A stretch of DNA of 64,000 bases, taken from Anoplopoma fimbria. Its lineage: Eukaryota > Chordata > Actinopteri > Perciformes > Anoplopomatidae. The notes under the pieces were generated by a model. It saw nothing but the letters and a program-made list of their open reading frames with translations. It did no database searches and was not told the DNA's origin. Below are positions 1 to 10,785 of this stretch, in pieces; the first letter of the stretch is position 1; every line of letters begins with the position of its first letter. The stretch lies in the NCBI RefSeq assembly GCF_027596085.1, contig NC_072467.1, positions 28,281,082-28,345,081 of the forward strand. Reading direction: 5' to 3'. Both the position numbers and the translations under genes were made by a program.

Positions 1-468
1 AAAAGAGAGAAAAGAGGACAAGAGACGACGGAGAGGACGAGTTGAGTCGAGGAGAGGATTAAACTGCAGCTCTGGTCCAAGAAGTTTCTGAGGATATTTT
101 AAATGAAACTGGGTCACATGTGGAAGTGTAAGCTGCAGCTGCAGGCTTCTGTGGAAAGAAGGACTCACAATGACAACTGCACATTTTATATGTAAGATTC
201 CTATTCCTCACTTTTATCCAGCAGCTCTACTGTTTCCGGCTGTTTGCTCTGATTATCTGTTCTCAGCAGACCTCAGCAGGTCAGATGGAGTCTCAGCTTG
301 GCCCTGCTGTCCTGGACGTCTGACAGGAGTTCATCCAACAACCCTGTTATCAGTGTTGTGAGGTTGGCTGCTTCAGGAGCCTCAAGGTTGTTGTTTTTTT
401 GTGTTTTTTGAGTAGTTATTTTCCTCAAGCCGTCTTCTTTGCATAAATTATCATAAAGCAACCTGAGG
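1..468. other. Unrecognised sequence, purine-rich start
   Basis: The first 60 bases are strongly purine-rich on the plus strand (gag/aga runs). The remainder is ordinary unique-looking DNA. The short open frames here have no recognisable domain and no supporting splice or promoter context, so no gene is called. Confidence 0.4.
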
Positions 469-625
469 CCGGTACTACGAACCAGGATCCAGGGTTATCG
501 AGGTAACTTCAGGATTAACTCTGGGTTTTGAGTCCTACGATGGTGGTTTCATTCCTATGGAGGTAGATCGCCATGGTTACTGATGCTGAACACCTAATCT
601 GCTCCAGAGAAGGTGATGTTCTGTA
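469..625 (+). repeat. R2 dispersed repeat ('ggtactacgaa' type)
   Basis: It begins ggtactacgaaccaggatcc and contains 'tagatcgccatggt' and 'ctgctccagag'. The same blocks recur at 16069-16093 and 20723-20785. I recognise this as a common teleost interspersed repeat but cannot assign a class. It abuts the truncated R1 copy that follows with no gap, so the pair is a chimera. Confidence 0.6.
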
Positions 626-1432
626 GACTCAAGTTCGGCGTTTTGTCTGACGCCAGCTTGGCTTTTTTCAACCAGTGAACAGGAAGTGACCATATATGGA
701 GTGAGGAGGAGTGACGTAGAGACGCCGTATACGTCTCTGGTGTGGACCTGTCAATCAGGAATCCTTTTAGACAAACTCCAATAGATAAATTCACACGTGA
801 AGAATAAAACCATTATTTAACTCTGAGTGAAAGGTTACCTCTCAATCTAAAGGTTGTTAAAACGTTTCCGTCTCCTGCTGTTCTCTCAGGAGGAATCAAA
901 TGAAGGCTTTAAAGTGGATGTCCCATTCTGCTTGCTGGGAAATGTTGAACAGAACAAATGTGTTTAAAATGTGAAAGGTTATTCTGTCGCGTTGGGAAGA
1001 AATATATAAAGGTAGAGTGCAGAACGAGCAACATGTATTTCTATATTTGGCAGTTTGTGAAATAGTCATGAAGTACAATCTATTGGGTTTTGGCTACAGA
1101 GGCTTTTTTTTGTGGTACAACCCCGCCCTAAAGCATCCCCTGCTTTATGGTCTGTTTGACTCTAAATGGAGCATCATTTACTAAATGAACATCATGCTGT
1201 ATTGAAGAAGACTTGAAACTAGAGCTTGAGACCATAAACTCATGTTTACAATGTTTACTGAGGGAATAAATCAAGAGAGAAGTAGAGTCATTTTCTCATA
1301 GACTTCTATACAACCAGAGGAGGATCATGCCCCAGATATTGAAGTATAACAAGTGTGTGGACAGTTGAGGACAGAGAGAATGCAACTTTAACACAGGAAG
1401 CTTTGACTTCACTTTATAGAACCAGAGGTTGA
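626..1432 (+). repeat. R1 copy split by a 358-bp insertion
   Basis: R1 is the dominant dispersed repeat of the window. Here its left part (626-759, from 'actcaagttcggcg' to 'gacctgtcaatcag') and its right part (1118-1432, from 'ccccgccctaaagc' to 'cagaaccagaggttg' type sequence) are separated by unrelated DNA at 760-1117. The 5' terminal segment (CAGACTGTATATAAG) is missing and replaced by R2. The CTCF-like core is destroyed: after 'accagagg' the sequence departs from the other copies. Confidence 0.75.
760..1117. repeat. Insertion inside R1, with an R3 end sequence
   Basis: This is foreign sequence interrupting R1. Near its right side (1058-1087) it has 'gtcatgaagtacaatctatt', which matches the R3 boundary at 31705-31735 and the inverse of 56045-56085. 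No clear target-site duplication is visible. It may be a decayed R3-type insertion. Confidence 0.45.
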
Positions 1433-3219
1433 AGACTGGTTCATTCTTTCACTTTATGAAGTTGTTCTCTGAGATATGTGGAGCGCTCACTGTCCCTCTG
1501 GATTTCGTCTCCATGGATCTTCATGTTTTAATCTTCTCTCCACACAGTTCCAGCTGTGTTCAAGCCAAACTCCCCTGTGGTTTTGCCAACATACAGTACA
1601 GCGCCGACAGGAGCAGAAGAATCTGATCAGACGCCGTTGGCTCCGTTCCTGACTACGCTCTCTCCTCTTCTGGCCGAGGCAAAGAGGTGGATTGTGGGAA
1701 ATGTCCCAAAGGCTTAAAAGAAGATAGAAATAGACAGACAACTGGCACGTTGTTGAAAAAGAGTCCTAACTGCTGTTTGAGGGAAACTTTTCTCTTGTTT
1801 CTCTGCAGTGTTCTCTGCTCTTCTGTCAGTCAGAGTGCCCTTGAGCAAGTGCAACTCCGGCCCACTTACTCCCTCTGTGTGCAGGACTCAAGCTGAAGGT
1901 TAAAAGCAGTGAACTTAAATGTCAAAAGTACTGTAAATGTCTAGAGATGTCCATGTACGGGCTGCAGGACAAACAAAAGAAGATCACTGCGGAGGAATAA
2001 ACCCAAACCGGCCACACATGAAGCCTTTTGCTCTTCCTCGCCCTCTTCCTCTGCGGATTCCACAGAAACTGTTTGCCCTCTGAACTGCACAGCGTTTACT
2101 CTAAATCATCCTGGGAGTTAATTCGAACACAGAGGTCAGAGGACAGACAACCAGCTGTGAGCTACCAGTGAAGAGACTCCACAAAACCCCATCATGTGTT
2201 CCCTCAGCGGGTTTGGAAAAGCTTCATATGGATGCAGTCGGTGTTTGGAGGTCCAAAGGTCTTCTCTGTGGGGACTAAAATCATCTTGTCCAGCCTACTC
2301 TCCTGAAAATGATATTACGACAAACAAAAATACACATTTCATTCCAAGGGAACGTATTTTCTCCTGGATAACTTTTTTCTGTTTGTTCTTAAATCAAAGT
2401 CCACGTTGGGAGGAGATCGCAGTAGATGGATAGTCCAAATATTTACTACAAACACCACAGTAGAATATTTTGACAAACCTTTACAGAAACCCTGTTCTTG
2501 GACCGTTCTTCCTGTCTTAAAAGTTTTAAAAACGTTGCCCTTTAAGAGCTTTGATGAAAGTTCTCTGCGTTACCAATGAGCCAGCTAATCTTGCAACTTG
2601 CTGTATTGCTCACTAGCGTAGATGAAGAGTACGAGTTTTCACTGTTATTACACACATATACACAAGTGCGTTTCTTGCTACAGGTTCATTTGAGGCTTCA
2701 TACCATCCACCGTGAAGATTTTACAAAAACAAATACAGAGAGCATGTTAGTTGACTGCATGCTACAAACAAGGGAACCGTCTTCTGGTGTCTTTAATACC
2801 AACTTGAAGTCCATTTCGAGGTATTAAAGTATTAAATAGTCCGTTCTGGCTGCTTCTTTGACGATGTGCGAGTCATAGTAACACACGAGCAACCGGACGA
2901 GACTTGAGCTGAGACTTTAAAAATAATCGCACTATTAATTTTGTACTAAATTAAGTAATGGTTGAACAACAAATACATCTTAAAAACATTCTTTATTAAG
3001 ACATATTAGGAAAAAGGAAATGAGTCATAGAAAATTTGTAGATTTAACAATATAATGGTGTATACACCGGAGAATATGAACTTTTTATTCTAGGGTTGTC
3101 TGATCTAAATCATCACATACTAATTCATCTCATTCATCAGAACATTTACCAACAAAATGAACATTTGTATATCAACTTCTCGTCCTGTGTTACCTTGAAT
3201 TCTAGAAGAAAACTGTGTG
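1433..3219. other. No gene recognised
   Basis: Mixed sequence without supported coding signals. Around 1834-1880 there is 'gcccttgagcaag' followed by pyrimidine-rich sequence, a phrase common in teleost interspersed repeats, so a small old repeat fragment is likely there. The short open frames in this interval show no domain and no codon-level conservation that I can judge. Confidence 0.4.
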
Positions 3220-3492
3220 TTAAAGCTGCATTCTCTCTCCTGTCCACCAGGGGGCGACTCCTCTGGTTGTATAGAAGTCTATGAGAAAATGACTCTACTT
3301 CTCTCTTGATTTATTCCCTCAGTAAACATTGTAAACATGAGTTTATGGTCTCAATCTCTAGTTTCAAGTCTTCTTCAATACAGCATGATGTTCATTTAGT
3401 AAATGATGCTCCATTTAGAGTCAAACACAGTCAACAAACCAATGGGTGACATCACGATGACTACGTCCACTTCATATATATAAAGTCTATGA
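3220..3492 (-). repeat. R1 copy with internal deletion
   Basis: Starts with the R1 3' end 'taaagctgcattctctct', has the intact CTCF-like core at 3244-3256, continues to 'tttagagtcaaacac', then jumps straight to the 5' end ('caacaaaccaatgggtgac ... ctacgtccacttc'). About 150 bp of the R1 middle, including the ccccgcccta block and the YY1-like site, are absent. Confidence 0.8.
3244..3256 (+). promoter_or_regulatory. CTCF-like core in R1
   Basis: CCACCAGGGGGCG matches the vertebrate CTCF core consensus, apart from an A instead of C in the base after it. Sequence match only; no occupancy is implied. Confidence 0.5.
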
Positions 3493-4923
3493 GAGGCAAG
3501 GACGTAAAAAAAGGTAAACAAAGAGAACGACACGTGTGTTCAGCCTGGTATTTTAAATGTACTCATGAACATTAAGGATCAAAGATGGAACATAAAAACA
3601 CATGAAAGCAGAGATTATATTACACAGATCAAACATTTCATTTTTCTATTGAAAAACGAATAAATAGATTATTTGACATTGACCTCTCATCTCGTGAGGA
3701 AAGAGCCTGGAAGACGTTCAAATCATGAAAAGTATAAAAAATAAATACACACAATTGCAGTGGCGCTGTCCCATTCGTATTCACACCGATTCAAACCCTT
3801 ACTGTCTCTCACTCACAACAGGTTTAGTCCCTGAGGGTTCAGGGTTTAAGGCTTTAGGGGGGGCATTGGTATTCTGTCAAAGACGTAGAAGAAGAAAGAA
3901 AGTTCAAAATATGAAAGAAAAGGTAAAGAGTGTCTACGTCAGTGTTGGAGAGGAGAGCGTTATCTTTGAGACAAGTTGGATTCGGTTCATGGAGCTCTGT
4001 CACCTCACAGGCCTGACTAACATGGAGATGAGCCTCATTAAAAGAAGTCTAACACCTTGTGTGTCACCTTGTCAGATCTGAGTCACGGTGAGGATTTGAA
4101 CCGACGTCTGCTGGAGGACCATCGACACACAGCGTGAAGATGTGGAGCAGATTTTGATGTAACTGTGAAGAGATCAGAAGCGTCTCTCAGACAACACGAG
4201 ATGATTGGCCTCGCTTTGATCCTCCCTCCGGGTCCAAACGCTGGATGTTTGCCCCCTGAGGGGAGCTGCTGATGGGCACCCTGAGGTGGGGGGGATTGGA
4301 TCGGCTGTGGTCAGCGGAGGGCCATTAACAAACCCGACCACCGTCTGACGCACGGTCCCTCGGTGACTAAATGTGACGATGTGAGATAAAAGAAAGATCC
4401 GTCACAAGTTCAGTCACAGCTCAGTTGCATGGAGTCGTTTCGTCTTTAACAGAAGTTTCTTTCTCATCTTTAATTTACCGAGATATCTTCCGTTGAGATT
4501 AAAAATCTGAGGGCGTCACGGCCGAGATGGCAGCGTAAAAAAGTTTCACACATAAAAGCACAAATCACAGTATTTCACAAATAAGTCCTAAAGCAAAAAC
4601 GGCAAAAAAGTCAAATGAAGACCTGGCGACCTGGCCAAAGAGGCAGCAACAGGTGGCAAGTCGAAACAAGACAAAAATGAACATGGATACATCTCAAACA
4701 ATCTCATACAAAAATGATTAACGGAGGGCAACTCGTTTCCAGTCGCTTGGAGATGCAAACTTGAATGAGAAAGTTATTAACTCAGTAATATAGTGGGATA
4801 TTCACGAATAATGGCACATTAACTTTCATAGATTTTGCTACAAATGCTGGATGAGATCAGCCTGTCCGAGTGTAGAGGGGGCTCAGGCAGTGATAGGAAC
4901 TCTGCTATGTAGTAATTGTCACT
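3493..4923. other. No gene recognised
   Basis: A 118-residue plus-strand frame (3725-4081) has an arginine/lysine-rich patch but no domain that I recognise and no clear splice or promoter context, so it is not called. The part around 4200-4370 is relatively GC-rich with a G-run near 4290. The rest is AT-rich. Confidence 0.35.
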
Positions 4924-5381
4924 TCTGTTCTGAAAAGTGAAGCTGAAGTTTCTTAAAGCTGCATTCTCTCTCCTGTCCACCAGGGGGCGACTCCTCTGGT
5001 TGTATAGAAGTCTATGAGAAAATGACTCTACTTCTCTCTTGATTTATTCCCTCAGTAAACATTGTAAACATGAGTTTATGGTCTCAATCTCTAGTTTCAA
5101 GTCTTCTTCAATACAGCATGATGTTCATTTAGTAAATGATGCTCCATTTAGAGTCAAACAGACCATAAAGCAGGGGATGCTTTAGGGCGGGGCTACACAC
5201 TGATTGACAGGTCGACACCAGAGACGTATACGGCGTCTCTACGTCACTCCTCCTCAGTCCATATATGGTCACTTATGGTTGCAAAAATTCAAAATGGCGA
5301 CAACCAAAACACTTAACTGATCAGTCCACAAACGAATGAGAGACGTCACAAGACTACGTCCATTTCTTATAAACTGTAAAT
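4924..5381 (-). repeat. R1 copy, nearly full length
   Basis: One of the most complete R1 copies. In minus-strand order it has the 5' end ('tataagaaatggacgtagtc' type), a degenerate YY1-like 'gccatttt', the 'gaccatatatggactgagga' block, 'cgtagagacgccgtatacg', 'agccccgccctaaagc', the long conserved middle, and the CTCF-like core at 4977-4989 followed by the terminal 'tgaagcttcacttttcagaa' type segment. Confidence 0.85.
4977..4989 (+). promoter_or_regulatory. CTCF-like core in R1
   Basis: An exact second CCACCAGGGGGCG occurrence in the same orientation as the one at 3244, 1.73 kb away. Confidence 0.5.
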
Positions 5382-6123
5382 TGTGTCTTTCAAAAGCAGC
5401 ATGTTGGTTCAAATAACTCATATCTCTCTGTTAACTGTTGTATCGAACTATACATTTTATTATTAATTAACAAAATGTTGAAGTGTTCGCCGTATGGAGC
5501 TGTGCACATAAAATAACACGTCTACACCATCAAACAGGCCTGGAGGGTCTGACGCTGTAGATTCTACAGCAATCTAAGTTTTCCACAGTGAAGTTCAGAA
5601 GTTTCTACTTTGTGTTATATAACCACTCTCAGACCACAACCTGTAATGAAGTGGGAATATAGTAGATACTGCTTCCCTTTCAGGGGTTAAAAGCCAACAC
5701 AGTTTAGACGCTGGAGGAAAATTAGAAAAATCCCTCTGAACCTCAGAGCTGACCTCTGTTCTCCCATTAGATGGAGGTCAGAGAATAATCTCCTCTATCC
5801 ACCGAGCAGAGACCTAACACAGCTTCCACTCAGGCTGAACAGGACTCTGGAGGATTAACATTGACGAAGTCAACAGCAGCGCTTAAAACCAAAAAAGTCT
5901 GGTGTTGGCAAAGTGCTCAAATCGAAGAATTAGTCAGTTTGATTACAATCAAAAACAGGGATCGATCAAAGGTCAGTGCAATAATTCATGAGAGTGGTAA
6001 AAGTTCAGTGCAAATAAGAACTGCTTATTGATTTTTCAGCTTAGTTTTAGTTTTCATTTTTGTGTGTTAGTTTAAGTGTGACTAAATATGAAGGAATATG
6101 TACGAGATAAATGGACCTTCAGC
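5382..6123. other. No gene recognised
   Basis: AT-rich sequence without a recognisable domain, repeat or RNA gene. Confidence 0.35.
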
Positions 6124-6278
6124 CACAGACTGAATATAAGAAGTGGACGTGGTCGTTGTGACGTCTCTCGTTGGTTTGTGGAGGTTTTGAAGCCTCGAGT
6201 TCGGCGATTAGTCCGCCGCCATCTTGTGTTTTTTGCAACCAGTGAACAGGAAGTGACCATATTTGGACTGAGGTCATA
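6124..6278 (+). repeat. R1 5' fragment
   Basis: Only the first third of R1 is present, from 'cacagactgaatataagaag' to 'aagtgaccatatttggactg'. It contains the best YY1-like site of the family, GCCGCCATCTTG at 6215-6226. It then stops and runs into R5. Confidence 0.75.
6215..6226 (-). promoter_or_regulatory. YY1-like motif in R1
   Basis: GCCGCCATCTTG on the plus strand is the reverse complement of the YY1 consensus AAGATGGCGGC. Motif match only. Confidence 0.4.
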
Positions 6279-6290
6279 GGGTCATAGTAG

Positions 6291-6560
6291 TGTCCATTTG
6301 TCAAAAAATCTGAATCAAACTTAAATCAAAGGGCCACTGATGCACCATGGGTAAAGGGTTTACGAAGTTAATTATCATTGCAAAATTGTGTTTCTTATGA
6401 TTTGTATAGTAAAAAAAACAGAAGGGAAACAAAAATTCAAATAAATTCTATTGGCTGGTCCTACTCCTTTATATAACTACACTCTTACCCAACAAACAAA
6501 CAGACGAACAAACCAAAAAACTGAGCATATGTCAACGAATACGAATGAAGACGCATTATT
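6291..6560 (+). repeat. R5 dispersed repeat, copy 1
   Basis: Shares 'gaatcaaacttaaatca', 'gatgcaccatgggta' and 'tttcttatgattt' in the same order with 36716-37060, plus an 'aacaaacaaac' tail region. The two copies are in the same orientation, about 30 kb apart. Class unknown. Confidence 0.55.
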
Positions 6561-7629
6561 CTTTTGATTCTCCTCTGTGATCAGCCGTCTTTGATCAGTT
6601 TGAGCCTCAACATTCTCCTTTTTATTGGAGGTTTTATTTATGACCTCCTACATCGTATTCCTTCTCAGCTACTAAAGTTGTATATCCGGTTGGGTAAAGT
6701 ATTCTTTTATAAACATGTCTCTGATCTCAGATTGTAATCCAGCTGCTTTCAAACACACTGGAGTGCATTCTGGGATCAAAAAGAAAAACCTGGACCGGTC
6801 TGTCCTCTCCAATATCAGGAACTGAAACAGGAAATCATTTTTTAATGATCTGGTTCAGACAAAAGCTCCAAAAACATTGACTTTCTGTAGAAATGGATTG
6901 AGAGACGTATAAATAAATGGTATATCTGCTGGGCATGTGGACCAAAGTGAGCCTGGAATAAATCAACACACTGAAACAGTCTGAGTCCTGCAGCTCTGTA
7001 GATCACAAAACGAGTGATTTGTTTCTTCCATTAGGAGGGGAACCTCGGCATTCTTTCAATTTTGGAAAATAGGAACGCAGTAAACAGTTTAATTCAGAGG
7101 CCTGAATTAAACTGTCAACTCAAATCAGATTCCTGGTGTTGATGTGAGCTCTGAATGGGTTCAGTCTGTAGAGCTGTCATTTGAAAACATGAGACTGCAG
7201 AAAATAAAGCCAGAGTCAGCAGGAAACACACAGCTGCTCACCGAAACGCTGCAGGTTATCAGAAACTGCTGTGAACCCGGGTATTATCCTCATAAGTTTG
7301 ACTTCTGCTAATGTGTTAAAACTCCAAATTGATTTTGTTCTTGCCAGAGTTCCCTAGAATCACAAAAACACAATAATAACACAACAGGTTGACAAAGAGC
7401 CTCTGGGATTAGAAGAAACTTCTTTCCTATGCTTCATCCAAAGCCTCAACGTTTACCAAAGTGCTCTGAAAGTCTGGATGAAGTAGATTCATTTAGGAAA
7501 AAGTCAATACTAAAGCTGTTAAACGTCTGTATGTTAGCAGTGAGCTATGATTATGAGATATGGGCTCCCAGAAACAGACCAGCAAAAAGGCCCACCGCCT
7601 ATAGAGGAGCAGGACTCACATACTTCATG
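6561..7629. other. No gene recognised
   Basis: Unrecognised sequence. No domain, repeat unit or RNA gene that I can support. Confidence 0.35.
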
Positions 7630-7990
7630 GCTTTTTGTGGAGTTTTGTCTCTTTGTGGTTGTTTAATGCCTCTTTTGGTTGTTTCTCTTTTTTTGTTCTT
7701 TTGTCTCTTTGGAGTCGTTTTGTGTTTCTTTGAATTGGTTTTATGTTTTGAGTCTCTTTGTGTCACTTTGAGGTTGCTTTGTGCCTTTTTGTCATCATTT
7801 TCTGTCTCTTTACAGGTGTTTTGGTTTATTTCTGGGCTTTTTGTCTCTATTTGTGGTTGTTTTCATTCTTCTTTTGGTGATTTTGCATCGCATATTTGTT
7901 TTATGTCTCATTGTGGTTATTCTGAGTGTCTTCTTGGTTGATATGTGTCTCTCATTGAGGAACGTTTTGCAGGTTTTCTCTGTAGGTGTG
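7630..7990 (+). repeat. Degenerate T/G-rich tandem repeat
   Basis: An irregular tandem array of roughly 20-25 bp units built on 'tttgtgtctctttgtgg' and 'ttgttttgtg'. It keeps a long open plus-strand frame (7429-7941) that translates to a Phe/Leu/Cys/Val-rich pseudo-membrane sequence. This is a product of the base composition, not a gene. Confidence 0.65.
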
Positions 7991-8750
7991 ATTGTTACAC
8001 ATTCATGGACCATAAAGGCTTCATGTGAAGAGAGGCTGCTTATAGGGTCTGTATGTTGTGTGTGAGGGTGGGTGGAGGATTTGAGTCTTACATTTCTGCT
8101 CGTACATACGAATTATAGTTTAGGCTTGTTTCATGACTTAATTATGAGACACATGCAATTCAAATGAGGCTGCTGATCATTTGGAAAATGTTCCTGAAGT
8201 CAAGCTGCTGCTCCGAATGTTTGCACATTTGAAACTGGAGGTAGGGAATAGTCATTTTGTGAGATTAGCAGCTGTTTAGGGAATTTGGGCTTTTAAAACA
8301 GGATTTAATATAATAACATTTACATAACGCTCTGTGGTAATGATATGCCATGTCTCTGGCACAAACATGAAGGACGATCCCCCGTTGTTCTGCGGAGGAT
8401 GATCCACATCCCGACGGTGCAGGAAACTAGGTTGGCAACTTCACAGAATCAGCAGGGAAGGAAGGGGAGGAGGATGAGGAGGGGGAAGGGCAGGCGGACC
8501 ACTTATACGTGAGTATCGACTCACTCTCCAGCAGAAAAATGATTTGGCTGCCAGCTGCCTTAGTGGAAGACCATTTCCTGTCAGCAAATCCCATCACAGC
8601 CTCTAGTGGGAGCGATGCTGAGTTTTGGTTGTTAGTCAGCGTGAGGCTTAAAGATCAAAAGGAACTTCTGCCAACATATATTTTCTCCACATCATGTGCA
8701 CAGTTTGGAGTCCAACCTGCCTGCTGCCAACACATTTATGGGTTTGAAGC
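7991..8750. other. No gene; purine-rich G tract
   Basis: Mostly unrecognised. At 8453-8490 there is an almost pure purine tract with several runs of three to five G (agg, gggg, ggaggagg, ggggg), which could form triplex or G-quadruplex structures. The short frame at 8509-8754 has no recognisable domain. Confidence 0.4.
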
Positions 8751-8995
8751 ATAGACTGTATATAAGAAGTGGACGTAGTCGTCATGACGTCACTCATTGG
8801 TTTGTGGACTGAAGTTTTGAAGCGTTGAGTTCTGCGATTTGGCCGTCACCATCTTGTTTTTTGCAACCACTGAACAGAATTGACCATATTTGGGAGGAGT
8901 GACGTAGAGACACCATGTGCAGCTCGCCATCTTGGTTTTTGGCCTTCAACATCTTGATTTCTGGTCGTCGCCATCTTATTTTTTGAAGTTGAACC
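8751..8995 (+). repeat. R1 5' half with repeated YY1-like units
   Basis: Starts at the R1 5' end (atagactgtatataagaag), has an intact CRE palindrome at 8785-8792, and continues to 'ggaggagtgacgtagagaca'. It then diverges into a triplet of 'gccatcttg' type blocks: the normal R1 one at 8845-8856, then extra ones near 8934-8945 and 8967-8977. The R1 3' half and the CTCF-like core are missing. Confidence 0.7.
8785..8792 (+). promoter_or_regulatory. CRE palindrome in R1
   Basis: TGACGTCA, the canonical CREB/ATF site, lies about 35 bp inside the R1 5' end. The same 8-mer is intact in the copies at 20939, 29007, 29716 and 63760. Confidence 0.4.
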
Positions 8996-9380
8996 AACCA
9001 ACCATTTGATGTAGACTGATACATATTCAGAGTTATTTCCTAATATCTCATGTGATGCAGCAAGAGGTCAGGATGTTACTAAAATATGATAATAATCTGT
9101 ATCCTCATTACACCCACTCTCTCTGTGGTCCTCTGGTCTTTAGTGTCCTTGTCAGAATCCTCCTTAAACTCTATCGTTTTGCCTCTGAGTGGCGATGAGT
9201 CACATGATGATGCTGATGGAGCAGCTTCATCACTCCACTGTGATGCCAGCAACTCTGGGCTCCTTTGATCCTTCACCAAAAGCATTTACCAGAAATGTCT
9301 CCCCAATTTTTATGAATTTTATCATCGCTGCAGCTTTGATGTCTGCTCCACCAAAATCACAGTAGTTCTTCTTCCTTTTT
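8996..9380. other. No gene recognised
   Basis: Unrecognised unique-looking sequence between two R1 units. Confidence 0.35.
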
Positions 9381-9992
9381 TCTCTTTGTGCTCAGAAGAT
9401 ATCCAGTTTTTATAAATTACACTTAACCTTCAGGAAAGTTCATCACTTTATTTATTTACAAAAATATAAACTCACTGTCGCTTATCAGATATCATGTACA
9501 GTAAAAAATGTATTTGCATGTTTGTATGTCAAATCACGTGCTAAATTTTATTATTGGACGATTTGATTTATGTCAACAATCAGTGTTATTGTCTGGTCCG
9601 TCGTCATATTTGTTATTTGCAACCAGTGAACAGGAAGTGACCATATATGGACTGAGGAGGAGTGACGTAGAGACGCCGTATACGTCTCTGGTGTCGACCT
9701 GTCAATCAGTGTGTAGCCCCGCCCTAAAGCATCCCCTGCTTTATGGTCTGTTTGACTCTAAATGGAGCATCATTTACTAAATGAACATCATGCTGTATTG
9801 AAGAAGACTTGAAACTAGAGATTGAGACCATAAACTCATGTTTACAATGTTTACTGAGGGAATAAATCAAGAGAGAAGTAGAGTCATTTTCTCATAGACT
9901 TCTATACAACCAGAGGAGTCGCCCCCTGGTGGACAGCAGAGAGAATGCAGCTCTGACACATGAAGCATTGGTTTTACTTAGCAGAACTGGAG
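9381..9992 (+). repeat. Composite R1 copy with alternative 5' arm
   Basis: The first 230 bp (9381-9611, starting 'tctctttgtgctcagaagat') are not part of other R1 copies but recur at 46764-46996. The R1 body starts at 'tttgcaaccagtgaacagg' and runs to the 3' end, with an intact CTCF-like core on the minus strand at 9920-9932. The stretch 9381-9909 (529 bp) matches 46764-47295 (532 bp) almost base for base; the one length change I see is an extra 3 bases in the second copy at 'tgtc(tcc)aaatcacg'. Confidence 0.85.
9920..9932 (-). promoter_or_regulatory. CTCF-like core in R1
   Basis: CGCCCCCTGGTGG on the plus strand, so CCACCAGGGGGCG on the minus strand. Confidence 0.5.
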
Positions 9993-10574
9993 GTTCCTGC
10001 ATACTGGTAACCCCATGTTTAATGTCCCATTGCTATGAATTGTGGGTAATTCCCTCAGGCAAAGTCTACAGAAACACTGACTTACTGAAAGTGTTCATAA
10101 AAGGCTCAAAATGTCTGAGAGAGGAATTCAAACACTCGACTGTTTGACAGTGGGACAGAAATAAACAATCACAGACTCTGAATGAGCGAGAATCAAAGTC
10201 CTCCTGTTTGTCTTTGACTCACACAGTTAAGAGACCAGCTGGTGAAGAAAGTGGAACATCTAGTAGAGACGAGACGAGTGTGAGCTGCAGTCAAAGCCAG
10301 AAAGGTTTGATTGACAGAGCTGCTCGGTCTATCCTTCATCTCAGTGGGACTCTTTGACTCGTCAGTTCTGTGCTAATCAGCCCTCTGCAGAGAACCCTGC
10401 TGCCACGTTACCCTCATTCCAAACCTGGGATGTCATTTACATTCTATTTAAAACATTTCATGAAGGTTTTCTTCCATCATAATTTTCTGCTCCGTTTCAA
10501 CTCAATATGAAAAACACAACGATCAGGGTGTCAGGAGATTTATAAATACCTATGTAGATGGATCAAACCTATAA
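9993..10574. other. No gene recognised
   Basis: Unrecognised sequence ahead of the LINE remnant. Confidence 0.35.
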
Positions 10575-10765
10575 AGGCCCTAATTGGCAAGGCACCATCA
10601 TATCTCTAAGGGCTTATTGTAGGATTAAGAGCCTTAATCTGTGGAACCAGCTTCCAGTTTCAGTCACACGCACTGCATTTAAGAGGAGGCTGAAGACTTT
10701 CCTCTTTGATAACGCTTATAGTTAGGACTGGTTCAGGTTAATAGTTTGGGCTGTGAAATAAAAAA
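10575..10765 (+). mobile_element. 5'-truncated LINE 3' end (L2/Rex-like)
   Basis: The plus strand around 10633-10725 reads SLNLWNQLPVSV, then TAFKRRLKTFLFDNAYS and a TAG stop. This is the typical extreme C-terminus of CR1/L2/Rex-like reverse transcriptase ORFs, where a conserved 'W N x L P' is followed by 'F K x x L K T x L F'. Upstream the frame decays, so this is a dead, heavily 5'-truncated copy. An A-rich stretch (aaataaaaaataaaa) follows at about 10757. Class assignment within the CR1/L2 group is uncertain. Confidence 0.6.
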
Positions 10766-10785
10766 TAAAACATTCATTTAAACAG

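Noticed and set aside
3725..4081. 118-residue frame with a basic patch
   Set aside because: No recognisable family, no supporting splice or promoter signals, and low-complexity basic stretch from 'agaagaagaaag'.
7429..7941. 170-residue open frame that looks like a Phe/Leu-rich membrane protein
   Set aside because: It is translated from a degenerate T/G-rich tandem repeat. The hydrophobic composition follows from the base composition, and overlapping frames look the same.
9508..9780. 90-residue frame sharing its C-terminus with frames at 16159-16356 and 46891-47166
   Set aside because: All three lie on R1 repeat DNA. The shared peptide reflects repeat identity, and other R1 copies break the frame.
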